The notes beneath the pieces were generated by a model, which had not been told where the DNA came from, searched no databases, and saw only the letters and a list, made by a program, of their open reading frames with translations. From an uncultured Clostridia bacterium (GTDB lineage: Bacteria; Bacillota; Clostridia; Christensenellales; Aristaeellaceae): 39,069 nt of DNA. Numbering within the stretch: the first letter of the stretch is position 1; each line of letters opens with the position of its first letter. Below are positions 25,148 to 33,839 of the stretch, one piece after another. The stretch lies in NCBI GenBank assembly GCA_946187775.1, contig CAMHSI010000010.1:1-39069 (forward strand). Reading direction: 5' to 3'. A program made the translations under genes and the position numbers.

Positions 25148-28100
25148 GTGGATCTTGTGCAGATACTGGGCATGCTGGATCATGTGAGCGGCCCGAACAG
25201 CAGCGGGGAGTATACGGCGCGGTGCCCGGCGCACGCGGACCGGACGGCGAGCCTGACGGTGACGGAGAAGGGCAGTCCAAAGGACGGAAAGAAGCGGATT
25301 TACCTCTGCTGTCATGCCGGATGCGGGAACGACAAGGTGATGGAGGCGCTGGGGATCACGGCCCGGGATCTGATCGTGGACCCGGATCCTTCCTGGAGTG
25401 CTGCGAAAACGCAGCGCCGGCGCGGAAACGCTGCGAAAGCGCAGCGCTCTGACGTGCCGACGGACGCGGATGTGCCCGCGGAGACGGTGGACCCGGAGAC
25501 CGGGGAGATTATCCACGGGATGGTGGTGCACACCGTGGGGACGGACGCCAGCACCGGCGGGGCCGGGAGCGCCGCGGGCAGGAATGGTTCCTCTGGAAGC
25601 CAGGCTTCGGGCCGGGCATCAGCTGATGGGGCCGGGAGCGCCGCGGGCAGGAATGGTTCCTCCGGCGCCCAGGCTTCGGGCGGAGCCGGTACCGGGGCCG
25701 GCAGCCAGGCATCGAAGGGAGCCGGAAAGGGAGCCGGTACCGGGGCTGCGGAGAAGGACGCGCTGCGGCCGGACTGGGATCATCCGGATGCTGTATATCG
25801 GTACACGGACGCGGAGGGGAACGAGGTTTTTCAGGTGGTGCGGCTGCACTACCTGGACGGGAAGCCCGGGAAGACCTTCCGGCAGCGGGTGTATGACCCG
25901 GGGAGCCCGAAGGCCAACCGGGCCGGGTATGTGAACAGCGTGCCGGCGGAGATCCGGGACAGCACCCTGTACCGGATGCCGCAGGTGGCGAAGGCGATCA
26001 GCGAGGGGAAGCCGGTCTTTGTGGTCGAGGGCGAGAAGGACGTGGAGACCCTGGAGCGGCTGGGGCATGTCGCCACCTGCAACCCCGGCGGGGCCGGGAA
26101 ATGGCGGGACGGCTACAGCCTGGTGCTGGCGGGGGCGGACGTGATCATTCTGCCGGACAACGACAGCCGGGGGAACGGGTTCACCGGCCAGAACCACGCC
26201 TATGACGTGGCGCTGAAGCTGCAGGGCATCGCGAAGCGGGTGCGGCTGGTGGATCTGAAAGAGGCGTGCGCGGAGCTGCCGGAGAAGGGCGACATCAGCG
26301 ACATGGTGCAGCTGATGGGCGACACGGAGGCCATGGACGCCCTGGCCCGGCAGGTGGCTGCGACGCGGGACTTTGACCCCCAGATGGTTCCGTTCTGGCT
26401 GACGCCGATGGAGCAGGCCGAAAGGTTATACGGCGCGGTGAAGGGCTATGGCGTTACCAACGGGTGCATCAGCCAGCTGAACGGCCAGGAAACCAAGGCC
26501 TTGTGCGATTTCGTGGTGCTGCCGCGGGAGGAGCTGACGCGGGACGACGGGGTTAATACCAGCCTGAACTTCGTGCTGGACGGATGGAATCAGAAGGGCA
26601 GGAAGCTGGGGCGGGTCACGATCCGGGCCAGCGAGCTGGACACCATGAACTGGGTCACGGAAAAATGGGGCTTCGACGCCTCGCTGGCGCCGGGGAGCAC
26701 CACGAAGGGGAAAGTGGCCTGGGCCATCAAAAAGGTCGGGCAGATGACCGCCAAGCGGGTGACGGAATACAACCACACCGGATGGCGGAAAATCGGCGGG
26801 AAATGGTGCTACCTGTACCACGGCGGGGCCGTGGGGATGGAGGGCATCACCGTGGACATGGGGGACGCGCTGAAAACCTACCGGCTGGACGGGGGCGGCG
26901 CGCCCGGTTTCGAGCAGATCCCATTCCCGGAGGCGGCGCGGGTCAGCCTGCGGATCAAGGATCTGATGCGGGAGGAGATCGGCATCGCGCTGCTGGGGAC
27001 GGCCTACCTGGCCCCGCTGCGGGAGTTCCTGGGGGCGACGGACATCGCCCCGGCCTTCGCGCTTTTCCTGTACGGGGAGAGCGGAACCCACAAGACCACG
27101 GCCGCGGCCCTGGCCATGTCCCACTTCGGAAACTTCCACGCCAAAAACCCGCCGGCCAGCTTCAACGACACGGGGAACCAGATCCGGAAAAAGGCCTTCT
27201 TAGTGAAGGACATGCCGATCCTGGTGGACGACTATCACCCGGTGACCAGCGTGCAGGAAAAGCGGCAGATGGCCGCGACGGCCCAGACCCTGAGCCGGGC
27301 CTTCGGCGACGGGGTGGACCGGGGCCGGCTGAACGCGGACAGCAGCATCAAAGCCAACACGCCGCCCCGAAGCGTGGCCATCATCACGGGAGAGGACCTG
27401 CCGGCCATCGGGGCCAGCGGCCTGGCCCGGTACTTTATCCTGGACATCGATAAGGGGGACATCCCGTTGGGAAACGAACTGACGGAAATGCAGGAGCTGG
27501 CCCGGGGCGGGTATCTGCAGAAAGCCATGCGGGGCTACATCCTGTGGCTGCTGAAGCAGACGGACGGCATGCCGGAGCGGCTGCATCAGATGTTCCTGCG
27601 GTACCGGGAGGACATCCGGCGGGACAGCAGCGGACAGCACGACCGGGCGCCGGAGACGGTGGCCTGCATCCTGATCGGATACAGCCTGATGCTCAACTAC
27701 ATGCGGGACCTGGGGCTGTTCGGCACGGAGGTGGCCGGGGAGCTGCTGCGGGACGCGCGGCGGAAACTGATGGACAGCAGCCGGAGGCAGGCCCGGGACA
27801 TGGAAGCGGAGAAGCCGACGCGGATCTTCCTGGACACCCTGAGCGAGCTGATGAGCAGCCACCGGGTGGGGCTGAAGGATCTGGTGATCCCGGAGGCCAA
27901 GATGCCGCCGGCCACGGAGCTGATGATCGGATACATGGACAATGAATACTACTACCTGCTGCCGAACGTGGCCTTCGGGGCGGTCAGCAGGCAGTGCAGG
28001 GAGCAGGGGCAGGAATTCCCGGTCTCCCTGAAGGCATTGTACAAACACCTGCGGACGGACGGGGTGCTGAAGGGGCTCGGGAAAGAGGAAAACCCGACGC

Positions 28101-28237
28101 GGCAGAAATGGATTGATGGGAGGAACCTGCGGCTGCTGTGGATCCCCATCAGCGAGATGCGGGGCGGGCCGCAGCCCGGCTCCGTGCAGGTGCAGATGAC
28201 GGAGGTCAGCAGCGAGGAGCTGCCGGAAGGATGGTAG
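25148..28237 (+). CDS. Primase-helicase (CHC2 zinc finger, Toprim, DUF927-type ATPase)
   Basis: A 1029-residue replication protein starting at GTG (AAAGGGGG site). Residues 20-75 form a CHC2-type zinc finger (C26, H29, C54/55, C59). Residues ~130-200 are a Gly/Ala/Ser linker with an internal DNA repeat. Toprim-like residues follow (VFVVEGEKD near 290, DVIILPDND near 330). The C-terminal ~600 residues match the DUF927 helicase family, with Walker A LYGESGTHKTTA (near 640) and Walker B-like ILVDDYHP (near 690). It probably primes and unwinds phage DNA; no phage DNA polymerase is present, so the host enzyme must extend. It lies right after the tRNA-like array, a possible origin region. Confidence 0.88.
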   Translation: MDLVQILGMLDHVSGPNSSGEYTARCPAHADRTASLTVTEKGSPKDGKKRIYLCCHAGCGNDKVMEALGITARDLIVDPDPSWSAAKTQRRRGNAAKAQRSDVPTDADVPAETVDPETGEIIHGMVVHTVGTDASTGGAGSAAGRNGSSGSQASGRASADGAGSAAGRNGSSGAQASGGAGTGAGSQASKGAGKGAGTGAAEKDALRPDWDHPDAVYRYTDAEGNEVFQVVRLHYLDGKPGKTFRQRVYDPGSPKANRAGYVNSVPAEIRDSTLYRMPQVAKAISEGKPVFVVEGEKDVETLERLGHVATCNPGGAGKWRDGYSLVLAGADVIILPDNDSRGNGFTGQNHAYDVALKLQGIAKRVRLVDLKEACAELPEKGDISDMVQLMGDTEAMDALARQVAATRDFDPQMVPFWLTPMEQAERLYGAVKGYGVTNGCISQLNGQETKALCDFVVLPREELTRDDGVNTSLNFVLDGWNQKGRKLGRVTIRASELDTMNWVTEKWGFDASLAPGSTTKGKVAWAIKKVGQMTAKRVTEYNHTGWRKIGGKWCYLYHGGAVGMEGITVDMGDALKTYRLDGGGAPGFEQIPFPEAARVSLRIKDLMREEIGIALLGTAYLAPLREFLGATDIAPAFALFLYGESGTHKTTAAALAMSHFGNFHAKNPPASFNDTGNQIRKKAFLVKDMPILVDDYHPVTSVQEKRQMAATAQTLSRAFGDGVDRGRLNADSSIKANTPPRSVAIITGEDLPAIGASGLARYFILDIDKGDIPLGNELTEMQELARGGYLQKAMRGYILWLLKQTDGMPERLHQMFLRYREDIRRDSSGQHDRAPETVACILIGYSLMLNYMRDLGLFGTEVAGELLRDARRKLMDSSRRQARDMEAEKPTRIFLDTLSELMSSHRVGLKDLVIPEAKMPPATELMIGYMDNEYYYLLPNVAFGAVSRQCREQGQEFPVSLKALYKHLRTDGVLKGLGKEENPTRQKWIDGRNLRLLWIPISEMRGGPQPGSVQVQMTEVSSEELPEGW

Positions 28238-28241
28238 ACGA

Positions 28242-28622
28242 ATGGAACCCTTAAAAACAGCGGAGACGGACATCTGGCGGGGCAGCTGTAAATTCTGCGG
28301 ATCCGACGATCTCTACAACCGGAGCGTCTACGCAGAAAATAGCAGCATCATGGTTTTCGTGATCTGCAGGGAATGTGGAAGGAGCTGGGCGCTGCCTTAC
28401 ATCAAGAACGACCGGAAAAGGACAAACACAACGCTGCAGCACTGGGCCGCCCAAGTGAAAAAGAGGGACGGATTTCGGTGCGTGATCTGCGGACGGACGG
28501 AACACCTGGAGGCTCATCACCTGATTCCGGTCCGCGTGGACGCGGAGCTGAAGTACAGCGTCCAGAACGGGATCACGCTGTGCAGAGACTGCCACGCAAG
28601 GGTGGAGGGCCGGAAAGAGTGA
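28242..28622 (+). CDS. HNH endonuclease with N-terminal zinc ribbon
   Basis: A 126-residue protein. Residues 16-50 hold a CxxC...CxxC ribbon (CKFCG, CRECG). The C-terminal half is a beta-beta-alpha metal HNH domain: CVICG, EAHHLIPVRVDAELKYSVQN, GITLCRDCHARV, with the catalytic HH and paired zinc cysteines. It starts four bases after the primase-helicase. It could be a free-standing homing nuclease or serve replication or recombination. A second, different HNH at 33443 sits with the terminases. Confidence 0.85.
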   Translation: MEPLKTAETDIWRGSCKFCGSDDLYNRSVYAENSSIMVFVICRECGRSWALPYIKNDRKRTNTTLQHWAAQVKKRDGFRCVICGRTEHLEAHHLIPVRVDAELKYSVQNGITLCRDCHARVEGRKE

Positions 28623-28693
28623 ACCACGGGGGAAGCGAGAGCCAGGAGCGGACCCCGAGGGAATAGACAACAAAAGGACAGGAGGGAAAGACG

Positions 28694-30115
28694 ATGACGA
28701 TGCTGGCGGAAAAGACAGGAGCCGGGAGTGCAGGCAAGACAGTGAAAACATGGGTTGTCAGTTCTAACCGGCAGCCGGAGAAACCCGGGGTGTATAAGGT
28801 GTATAACCGGCGCAACGGAAAGACGACGGAAACGGAGATGGTTTGGAACGGCACCTACTGGATGACGATCAACGGCGGCAAGACTGTGGAGGTTGTACAG
28901 TGGCTCGAGGAGGCTCCGGTGGCGGATGGGACGGCCCTGGCATCAGCTGATGCCGGGACGATGACGGAAGCGGAGCGGGCCTCCGCGGTGGCCAGATATG
29001 AGGCGAGGATCCAGCTGTACAAGGAGCAGATCGGGACGGGGTACATCGGAATCGGGCGGACCCTGAACGAGGCCAAGGCGGCCCAGGTGGTGCCCCACGG
29101 GCAGTGGGAAAGCTGGGTGACGCAGACCACGGGGCTGACGCCCAGGCAGGCCCAGCGGTGCATGCAGGCGGCCACGGAGATCCGGGACGGCAGCGCCCTG
29201 GCGCAGCTGGAGATGAGCAAGGCGATCCTGCTGCTGGGGAGCGGGCTGGATGAGGAGACCCGGGAGGAAATCGCCGGGAAGGCCGCCGAGGAGGGGGCCA
29301 CCGTGCGGGCCCTGCGGGAGGAAATCCGGAAAGCCAAGGAAGCCCAGGCCGCCGCGGACGCGGAGAACGCGGAGACGGTGAAGGCGCTGAAATTGCAGGT
29401 GGTCCGGGAGAGCGGAGCCGCCGCGGAGATCCGGGAGGCGCTCAAAAAAGCACAGGCTGAGCGGGCGGAGATCGAGCAGCAGATGACGGCCGCGATGAAC
29501 GAGTACAAGGCCCAGATGGACAACGCCGTCGGGGATGCCTACCGGCGCGGGATGACGGACAAGGCTGAGGGGATGCGGAAGGACCTGGAGCGGGAGCTGA
29601 AGGGCAAGATTGATTTTATCGCCAGTCAGCGGAACCAGGCAGAGGAGCGGATCCGGGACCTGACAGAGGAGCTGGAGAAGGTCCGGCAGGAAGGCGGGGC
29701 CAAATGGGACGAAGGCTACCGGGCGGCCAAGAAGGAAATCGACATGCTGAGCGAGGAGTTTGACAAACTCCAGAAAAAGCAGGAAGAGACCCGGAAAGAA
29801 GCGGACAGCCTGCGGCGGAACCAGGGCGACCTGCTGGCGGCGGCGGAAGATGCGGAGAAGCGGGCGGCCGACGCGGAGGCGGAGCTGGAACAGCTGCGGG
29901 CCGGACGGAAGGCGGACGCGGAGCCGGCCGTGATGGTGCTGAGCCGGGCGCTGGCGGCTTTCTTCGGGGAGTGCGAGCTGATGCCCTACTATCCAGAGAG
30001 CCTGCGGGGACACCGGCAGCCGATCCTGGAGAGCATCGCGGGGCTGGAAACCTGGTGCGAGAGGATGCGCGGGGCGCTGGACGCCGCCGTGCCGGCAGAG
30101 GGGGCGGTCTTATGA
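28694..30115 (+). CDS. DUF3102 coiled-coil protein
   Basis: A 473-residue protein (GGAGGG site). Residues ~15-75 form a small beta domain (VYKVYNRRNGKTTETEMVWN). Residues ~95-165 match DUF3102: YKEQIGTGYIGIGRTLNEAK, VPHGQWESWVTQTTGLTPRQ, AQRCMQAA. These features recall the helix-turn-helix of partition-type proteins. The remaining ~280 residues are an almost unbroken coiled coil. Such proteins are common in Clostridia prophages next to replication genes. Function is unknown; DNA binding or a structural role at the replication site is possible. It overlaps the next start by 4 bases. Confidence 0.75.
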   Translation: MTMLAEKTGAGSAGKTVKTWVVSSNRQPEKPGVYKVYNRRNGKTTETEMVWNGTYWMTINGGKTVEVVQWLEEAPVADGTALASADAGTMTEAERASAVARYEARIQLYKEQIGTGYIGIGRTLNEAKAAQVVPHGQWESWVTQTTGLTPRQAQRCMQAATEIRDGSALAQLEMSKAILLLGSGLDEETREEIAGKAAEEGATVRALREEIRKAKEAQAAADAENAETVKALKLQVVRESGAAAEIREALKKAQAERAEIEQQMTAAMNEYKAQMDNAVGDAYRRGMTDKAEGMRKDLERELKGKIDFIASQRNQAEERIRDLTEELEKVRQEGGAKWDEGYRAAKKEIDMLSEEFDKLQKKQEETRKEADSLRRNQGDLLAAAEDAEKRAADAEAELEQLRAGRKADAEPAVMVLSRALAAFFGECELMPYYPESLRGHRQPILESIAGLETWCERMRGALDAAVPAEGAVL

Positions 30116-30798
30116 CGACGATGAACGAGAGAGCGGAGAAGCTGGATGAACTCGCGAAGGCGAAGGCGAAAGAGATCTCCGAACGGTTTGAAAATGTGAA
30201 ACAGACGACCGAACGGCGCTATACCGCGAAATGCCCCTGCCATCGGGATCGGTACAACAGCCTGCACATCGAGGCGAAGGCCGGCCGGGTGATACTGTAT
30301 TGCCACGCGGGATGCTCCAGGGACGCGATCATGGCGGCCGTGGGGCTGACCGAGGATGACCTGGATTATATCCCGGTACCGGAGAAGATGCCTGGCGAGC
30401 TGATCGCTGTGGAAGAGCCGGAGGCGGCGCTGAGCCTGCAGAAGGACGTGGCGCAGCTGGGGACCTATCTGGCCCAGCTGGGGCAGATGATGGCGACCAT
30501 GCAGCGGCGGATGGATGAGATGGAGGCCGCCCAGGGGCGGGTCACCATCCGGCACGCGGACGTGAAGCGGCTGCAGGGGCTGATCCGGATGCGGACGGAG
30601 CAGATCTGCGGGAAGTATCAGCTGACGGATAAGGACAGCACCCGGATCATCCGGGCGGCCATAAAAAAAGACCTGCTGAAGCGGTACGGGGTGAAGGACC
30701 TGCACGACATCCCGGAAAGCGGGCTGGCGGGCGCGGAGAGCCTGGTGGCCGGATGGACCAACATCCGGCTGGTGATGGAACGGAGGGAGCGGGCATGA
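30112..30798 (+). CDS. CHC2-type zinc finger fused to ORF6C-like domain
   Basis: A 228-residue protein starting at ATG 30112, overlapping the previous stop. Residues 38-78 form a primase-like zinc finger: C41, H44, C64, C68 within CPCHRDRYNSLHIEA and VILYCHAGCSRDAIMAAVG, closely resembling the finger of the primase at 25148. A coiled coil follows (~105-140). Residues ~142-226 (VTIRHADVKRLQGLIRMRTE, DSTRIIRAAIKKDLLKRYGV, LHDIPESGLAGAESLVAGW) look like the ORF6C domain usually found at the end of phage antirepressors. No Toprim or polymerase part is present. This pairing is unusual. It may act in repressor release or origin recognition. Confidence 0.7.
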   Translation: MTTMNERAEKLDELAKAKAKEISERFENVKQTTERRYTAKCPCHRDRYNSLHIEAKAGRVILYCHAGCSRDAIMAAVGLTEDDLDYIPVPEKMPGELIAVEEPEAALSLQKDVAQLGTYLAQLGQMMATMQRRMDEMEAAQGRVTIRHADVKRLQGLIRMRTEQICGKYQLTDKDSTRIIRAAIKKDLLKRYGVKDLHDIPESGLAGAESLVAGWTNIRLVMERRERA

Positions 30799-31499
30799 CG
30801 GACATCGGGAAGCTGCAGCGGTTCGATGCGGAGATGCGGAAGCGGTTCGGGGTACGGTGGGCGGTGCCCACCCCCGTGCCGCCGGAGGACCGGGGGGAGC
30901 AGTTGCCGGAGGTGCAGCCGGAGAAGCGGGGCCAGCTGATCCGGGAGGCGCTGGCCGGGGATCCGGAACCCAAAGCGGCGGAAGCTCAGGCGAAGCCGGC
31001 GCGGACGAAACCGAACCGGCGGGAAAACGAATTTATGTTGAACATGATGATTTTAAGAAACGCCCTGGTGGCCTTCGGGCCGGTGGTCCGGGAGCGGGCC
31101 CGGCGGGCCGGAAAGACGACCTGGCGCGACATCCGGCTGATGACCCGGCTGTGCTGCAAGGTCCAGGACCAGATGCTGGCGACCATGCCGGCCTCCAAGG
31201 ACGACTACTACCGGGCCTACGCGGAACACGGGCACTATGAGCTGCAAATGAACGGCCCCGTCCGGAATAAGCGGGTGGTGCTGATCAGCGACAAATACCT
31301 GGGGGCCGTATGCGAGGCCGCCATGGAAAACGACTGCTGCATGTGCATGCGGGAGGGCAGCGAGATCGGGAGCTGCCTGCTGCGGCAGGCGCTGCTGGAG
31401 GTGGCCCCGCCCACGGAGGTGCTGGACGGACGGTGGACCCGCTGCGAATATCGGGAGGCCGCCGGGCAGCTGATCCGGGAGGAGGAGGTGAATGTGTAA
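30795..31499 (+). CDS. DUF5651-like early protein
   Basis: A 234-residue protein overlapping the previous gene by ATGA. The N-terminal ~75 residues are low complexity and basic. The rest (FMLNMMILRNALVAFGPVVR, DDYYRAYAEHGHYELQMNGP, then NKRVVLISDKYLGAVCEAAM) with a cysteine-rich C-terminus (CCMCMREGSEIGSCLLRQAL) matches a conserved prophage family of unknown function (DUF5651). The clustered Cys residues suggest metal binding. It belongs to the same tight operon as its neighbours. Confidence 0.7.
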   Translation: MTDIGKLQRFDAEMRKRFGVRWAVPTPVPPEDRGEQLPEVQPEKRGQLIREALAGDPEPKAAEAQAKPARTKPNRRENEFMLNMMILRNALVAFGPVVRERARRAGKTTWRDIRLMTRLCCKVQDQMLATMPASKDDYYRAYAEHGHYELQMNGPVRNKRVVLISDKYLGAVCEAAMENDCCMCMREGSEIGSCLLRQALLEVAPPTEVLDGRWTRCEYREAAGQLIREEEVNV

Positions 31500-31787
31500 A
31501 TGCCTGACCGGGAGAAGGTTATCAAAGGATTGGAAGAAATATCAGATTATTTCTTCAGCGTTTATCATCATTCGAAAGACAGAGAAGAAATCAATAAGGC
31601 AAAGGACATGTGTGATGCTGTTGAGGATGCCCTTGCCCTGCTGAAAGAGCAGGAAGCAGTTCCTCCGGAGCGTGAGTCTTCCGGCGGAGGCATCACATGG
31701 TGGAACGTATGCGGAGCTTGTCGGGTAGCTATCAATCCAAATGACAAGTATTGCCATGAGTGCGGAAGGCCGGTGAAGTGGACTTAA
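31500..31787 (+). CDS. Small zinc-ribbon protein
   Basis: A 95-residue protein starting directly after the previous stop, with GGAGGAGGTG as site. The N-terminal helix (KVIKGLEEISDYFFSVYHHS) and a C-terminal zinc ribbon CGACRVAINPNDKYCHECG define a common small phage protein of unknown role. Its DNA is more AT-rich than the surrounding genes, suggesting a separate origin. Confidence 0.75.
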   Translation: MPDREKVIKGLEEISDYFFSVYHHSKDREEINKAKDMCDAVEDALALLKEQEAVPPERESSGGGITWWNVCGACRVAINPNDKYCHECGRPVKWT

Positions 31788-32015
31788 TGAGTACATAGTC
31801 TGAGCGTTTACGGGATGTGACGTGACGGTGGGCCGGGGAGTCAACGGGGCCCGGCCGGGCCGGAGGGGCCGCCCCAGGGAGATCAATTAAATAATCAACT
31901 GCCAATTACCAAAATAGCAAAGCCGCATGCCGCGCGTGCGGAATGGGAGACCTCCGTTTTTTATCCTCCCTGGGGCGGGAGGGCTCAGATATAACGACAG
32001 AAAGGAAGGGAGAAC
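31788..32015. other. Non-coding gap before SSB gene
   Basis: No gene. It holds a long-range inverted repeat (GCCCCAGGGAG near 31870 with CTCCCTGGGGC near 31966), an AT-rich stretch, and a hairpin CCGCATGCCGCGCGTGCGG (31923-31941). A T-run follows ~15 bases later. A transcription pause or promoter is possible but not clear. Confidence 0.45.
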
Positions 32016-32444
32016 ATGAATCAGCTGACGATTATCGGGAACCTGGTGCGGGATCCGGAGACGGGCACGACCGAGGGCGGGGTGAACTGGTGCCGGTTCA
32101 CGGTGGCGGCCCGGAAGAAGCGGGTGAAGGAGGGGGAAGCGGACGCGGAGTTCGTGCGGGTGACCGCCTGGCGGGGACTGGGGGACACCTGCGCGAAGTA
32201 TTTGCGGAAGGGGCGGAAGGTGTGCATCATCGGGGAGCCGACGGTGCACGCCTGGATCGGACAGGACGGGAACGCGAAGGGCGCCATTGACATGAACGCG
32301 GACAGCGTCGAGTTCCTGAGCCCGGGGAGCGGGCAGAACGACGCGCCCACGGACGCGGACGCGCCGCCAGAAAGGGGCGCGGCGCCGGTGGATCAGGAAA
32401 GCGGCATGGCGCAGGTGGATGCGCCGGCAGATCAGCCATGGTAA
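32016..32444 (+). CDS. ssb: Single-stranded DNA-binding protein
   Basis: A 142-residue SSB. Residues 1-105 form the OB fold: MNQLTIIGNLVRDPETGTTE, NWCRFTVAARKK, FVRVTAWRGLGDTCAKYLRK, GRKVCIIGEPTVHAW. The tail is disordered and acidic, ending DQPW rather than the usual DDDIPF; this may weaken or change the partners bound by the tip. The ribosome site is GGAAGGGAG. It works with the primase-helicase in phage replication. Confidence 0.92.
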   Translation: MNQLTIIGNLVRDPETGTTEGGVNWCRFTVAARKKRVKEGEADAEFVRVTAWRGLGDTCAKYLRKGRKVCIIGEPTVHAWIGQDGNAKGAIDMNADSVEFLSPGSGQNDAPTDADAPPERGAAPVDQESGMAQVDAPADQPW

Positions 32445-32476
32445 AAACGTGAGAGGATGACGGGGAGGCCTGAGGG

Positions 32477-32950
32477 ATGAAAGCGATGACAATACTGAAA
32501 CGGTGCCGGGCGGCCGACGCGGACATTGCGCGGCTGCAGCAGCGGATTGATCAGTGGCACGACGTGCTGACCAGCCTGAGCGCGCCGCAGGCCGACCCGA
32601 ACGGAGGAAGCCGCGGGAGCGGCGACAAGGACAAGACGGGCAGGATCTGGGCGGAGATCGACGCCCTGGAGCGGGAGAAGACCCGCCGGCAGGAGGCCGC
32701 GGAGGCGGAGCGGGTGGCCGCCCGGGCGCTGATGGACCTGGTGCCGGATCTGGAGGGGAAGATCCTTTTCCGGTATTACATCAGCGGATGGGAGACGCCC
32801 CGGATCGCCAAGGCGGAGAAGTACACGGCCGGATACGTGCGGAAAGTGAAGCGGGGCGCGGAGCAGCTGCTGGAGATGCTGGACCCGGAACGGGTGGACG
32901 GGACGCTGCCGCCCTGGTACCTGCGGGAGAAAGGAGAAAAGGCGAAATGA
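32477..32950 (+). CDS. ArpU/DUF1492-type regulator, probable late gene activator
   Basis: A 157-residue protein. A coiled-coil N-terminal half (ADIARLQQRIDQWHDVLTSL) is followed by a sigma-region-4-like helix-turn-helix: LFRYYISGWETPRIAKAEKY and TAGYVRKVKRGAEQLLEML. This layout matches the DUF1492/ArpU family, which is placed just before the packaging genes in Firmicutes phages and controls late expression. The palindromes at 33243-33288 are candidate targets. It overlaps the next gene by ATGA. Confidence 0.82.
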   Translation: MKAMTILKRCRAADADIARLQQRIDQWHDVLTSLSAPQADPNGGSRGSGDKDKTGRIWAEIDALEREKTRRQEAAEAERVAARALMDLVPDLEGKILFRYYISGWETPRIAKAEKYTAGYVRKVKRGAEQLLEMLDPERVDGTLPPWYLREKGEKAK

Positions 32951-33147
32951 GGTACAGACCGAAAGCCGGAAGAAATGTCGAGGAGGGCGCGGCCCAGCGG
33001 CCGGACTGCAGCAGCTGCGCGGAGCGGGATACCTGCGAGCGGTACGCGGAGAACAGCTTCTGCACCCGGTGGCACAGCCGTGACCCGGAGAAGCAGGGCA
33101 TCAACCCGAACGATGCCTGGCTGCGGGGAGATCCGGTGGAATTTTAG
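32947..33147 (+). CDS. Small cysteine-rich protein
   Basis: A 66-residue protein starting MRYRPKAGRNVEEGAAQRPD with four cysteines (CSSCAERDTCERYAENSFC) that may bind zinc. It ends the early operon, directly before a terminator. Small Cys-rich ORFs in this place are common; function unknown. Confidence 0.6.
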   Translation: MRYRPKAGRNVEEGAAQRPDCSSCAERDTCERYAENSFCTRWHSRDPEKQGINPNDAWLRGDPVEF

Positions 33148-33180
33148 GGGAAAAGGGAGCCCGGGAGGCTCCCCTTTTCT
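33147..33180 (+). terminator. Terminator at end of early operon
   Basis: AAAAGGGAGCC (33151-33161) pairs with GGCTCCCCTTTT (33168-33179) with one bulge. It starts at the stop of the cysteine-rich gene and has a T-rich 3' arm; more T follow at 33185-33194. Confidence 0.85.
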
Positions 33181-33242
33181 TATGTCCTTTTTTTCGGGCA
33201 TATATTAGAAGGAGTATACGCCAAGGAACGCGGATGGAACAC

Positions 33243-33288
33243 GTGGGAACGTGTTCCCACACGTATTCTACATGTATCCTACATGTAT
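33243..33288. promoter_or_regulatory. Candidate late control sites
   Basis: GTGGGAAC-GT-GTTCCCAC (33243-33260) is a perfect inverted repeat. It is followed by two copies of CTACATGTAT (33268-33277 and 33279-33288), spaced 11 bases and so on one face of the helix, each containing the palindrome TACATGTA. They lie between the early terminator and the packaging genes. Confidence 0.7.
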
Positions 33289-33339
33289 AACCCTTGAAGG
33301 AACGCGGGAACCCCTGTAAACTGTAGGCTGTCAAAGTGA

Positions 33340-33374
33340 GGGCGAACGGGAAGCATCCCGGGCGCCCTTTTACT
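33340..33374 (+). terminator. Hairpin before packaging genes, terminator or attenuator
   Basis: GGGCG (33340-33344) with CGCCC and inner CGGG/CCCG form a stem, followed by TTTTA. Another hairpin, CCCGG-CCGCAG with CTGCGG-CCGGG, lies at ~33379-33412. Both precede the first late gene. Confidence 0.55.
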
Positions 33375-33442
33375 TTGCCCCCGGTCCGCAGACCTGTCCC
33401 TGCGGCCGGGATCATTTTATACGGGACGGAGGGACAGGACAG

Positions 33443-33778
33443 ATGCCAGGGTATAAGGAGAGCGATCCTTTTTATCACTCGAAGGAGTGGAAAAAGCTCC
33501 GGATGGACGCGCTGATGCGGGACGGCGGGATGTGCCAGGACTGCATGGACAAGTTCCGGGCGGGGATCATCCGGCGGCCGCGGCGGGCGGTGATGGTGCA
33601 CCACATCATCCCCCGGAAGGAAAGGCCGGACCTGGAGCTGGTGATGGACAACCTGCGGAGCCTCTGCGCCACCTGCCACGAGGAGCATCATCCGGAGCGG
33701 CGGGCCAAAGCGAAGCGGAAGACGGCGGAACGGCGGGCCCCGGCCGGCGGGCACCGGATGCGGGTGATCAAGGTGTAA
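33443..33778 (+). CDS. HNH endonuclease adjacent to terminase
   Basis: A 111-residue HNH protein: YHSKEWKKLRMDALMRDGG, CQDCMDKF, VHHIIPRKERPDLELVMDN, LRSLCATCHEEHH. It has the metal-binding HH, N and H residues and zinc cysteine pairs. Family members beside TerS/TerL (as in HK97) are needed for cos cleavage, so this suggests cos-type packaging. The ribosome site is GGAGGGACAGGACAG. It is the first gene of the packaging block. Confidence 0.9.
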   Translation: MPGYKESDPFYHSKEWKKLRMDALMRDGGMCQDCMDKFRAGIIRRPRRAVMVHHIIPRKERPDLELVMDNLRSLCATCHEEHHPERRAKAKRKTAERRAPAGGHRMRVIKV

Positions 33779-33839
33779 GGGTCTCCCCTCCCCTGCCGGG
33801 CGAGAAGCAGAGGAAAAGGGACAGGAGGACAGGACAGCC

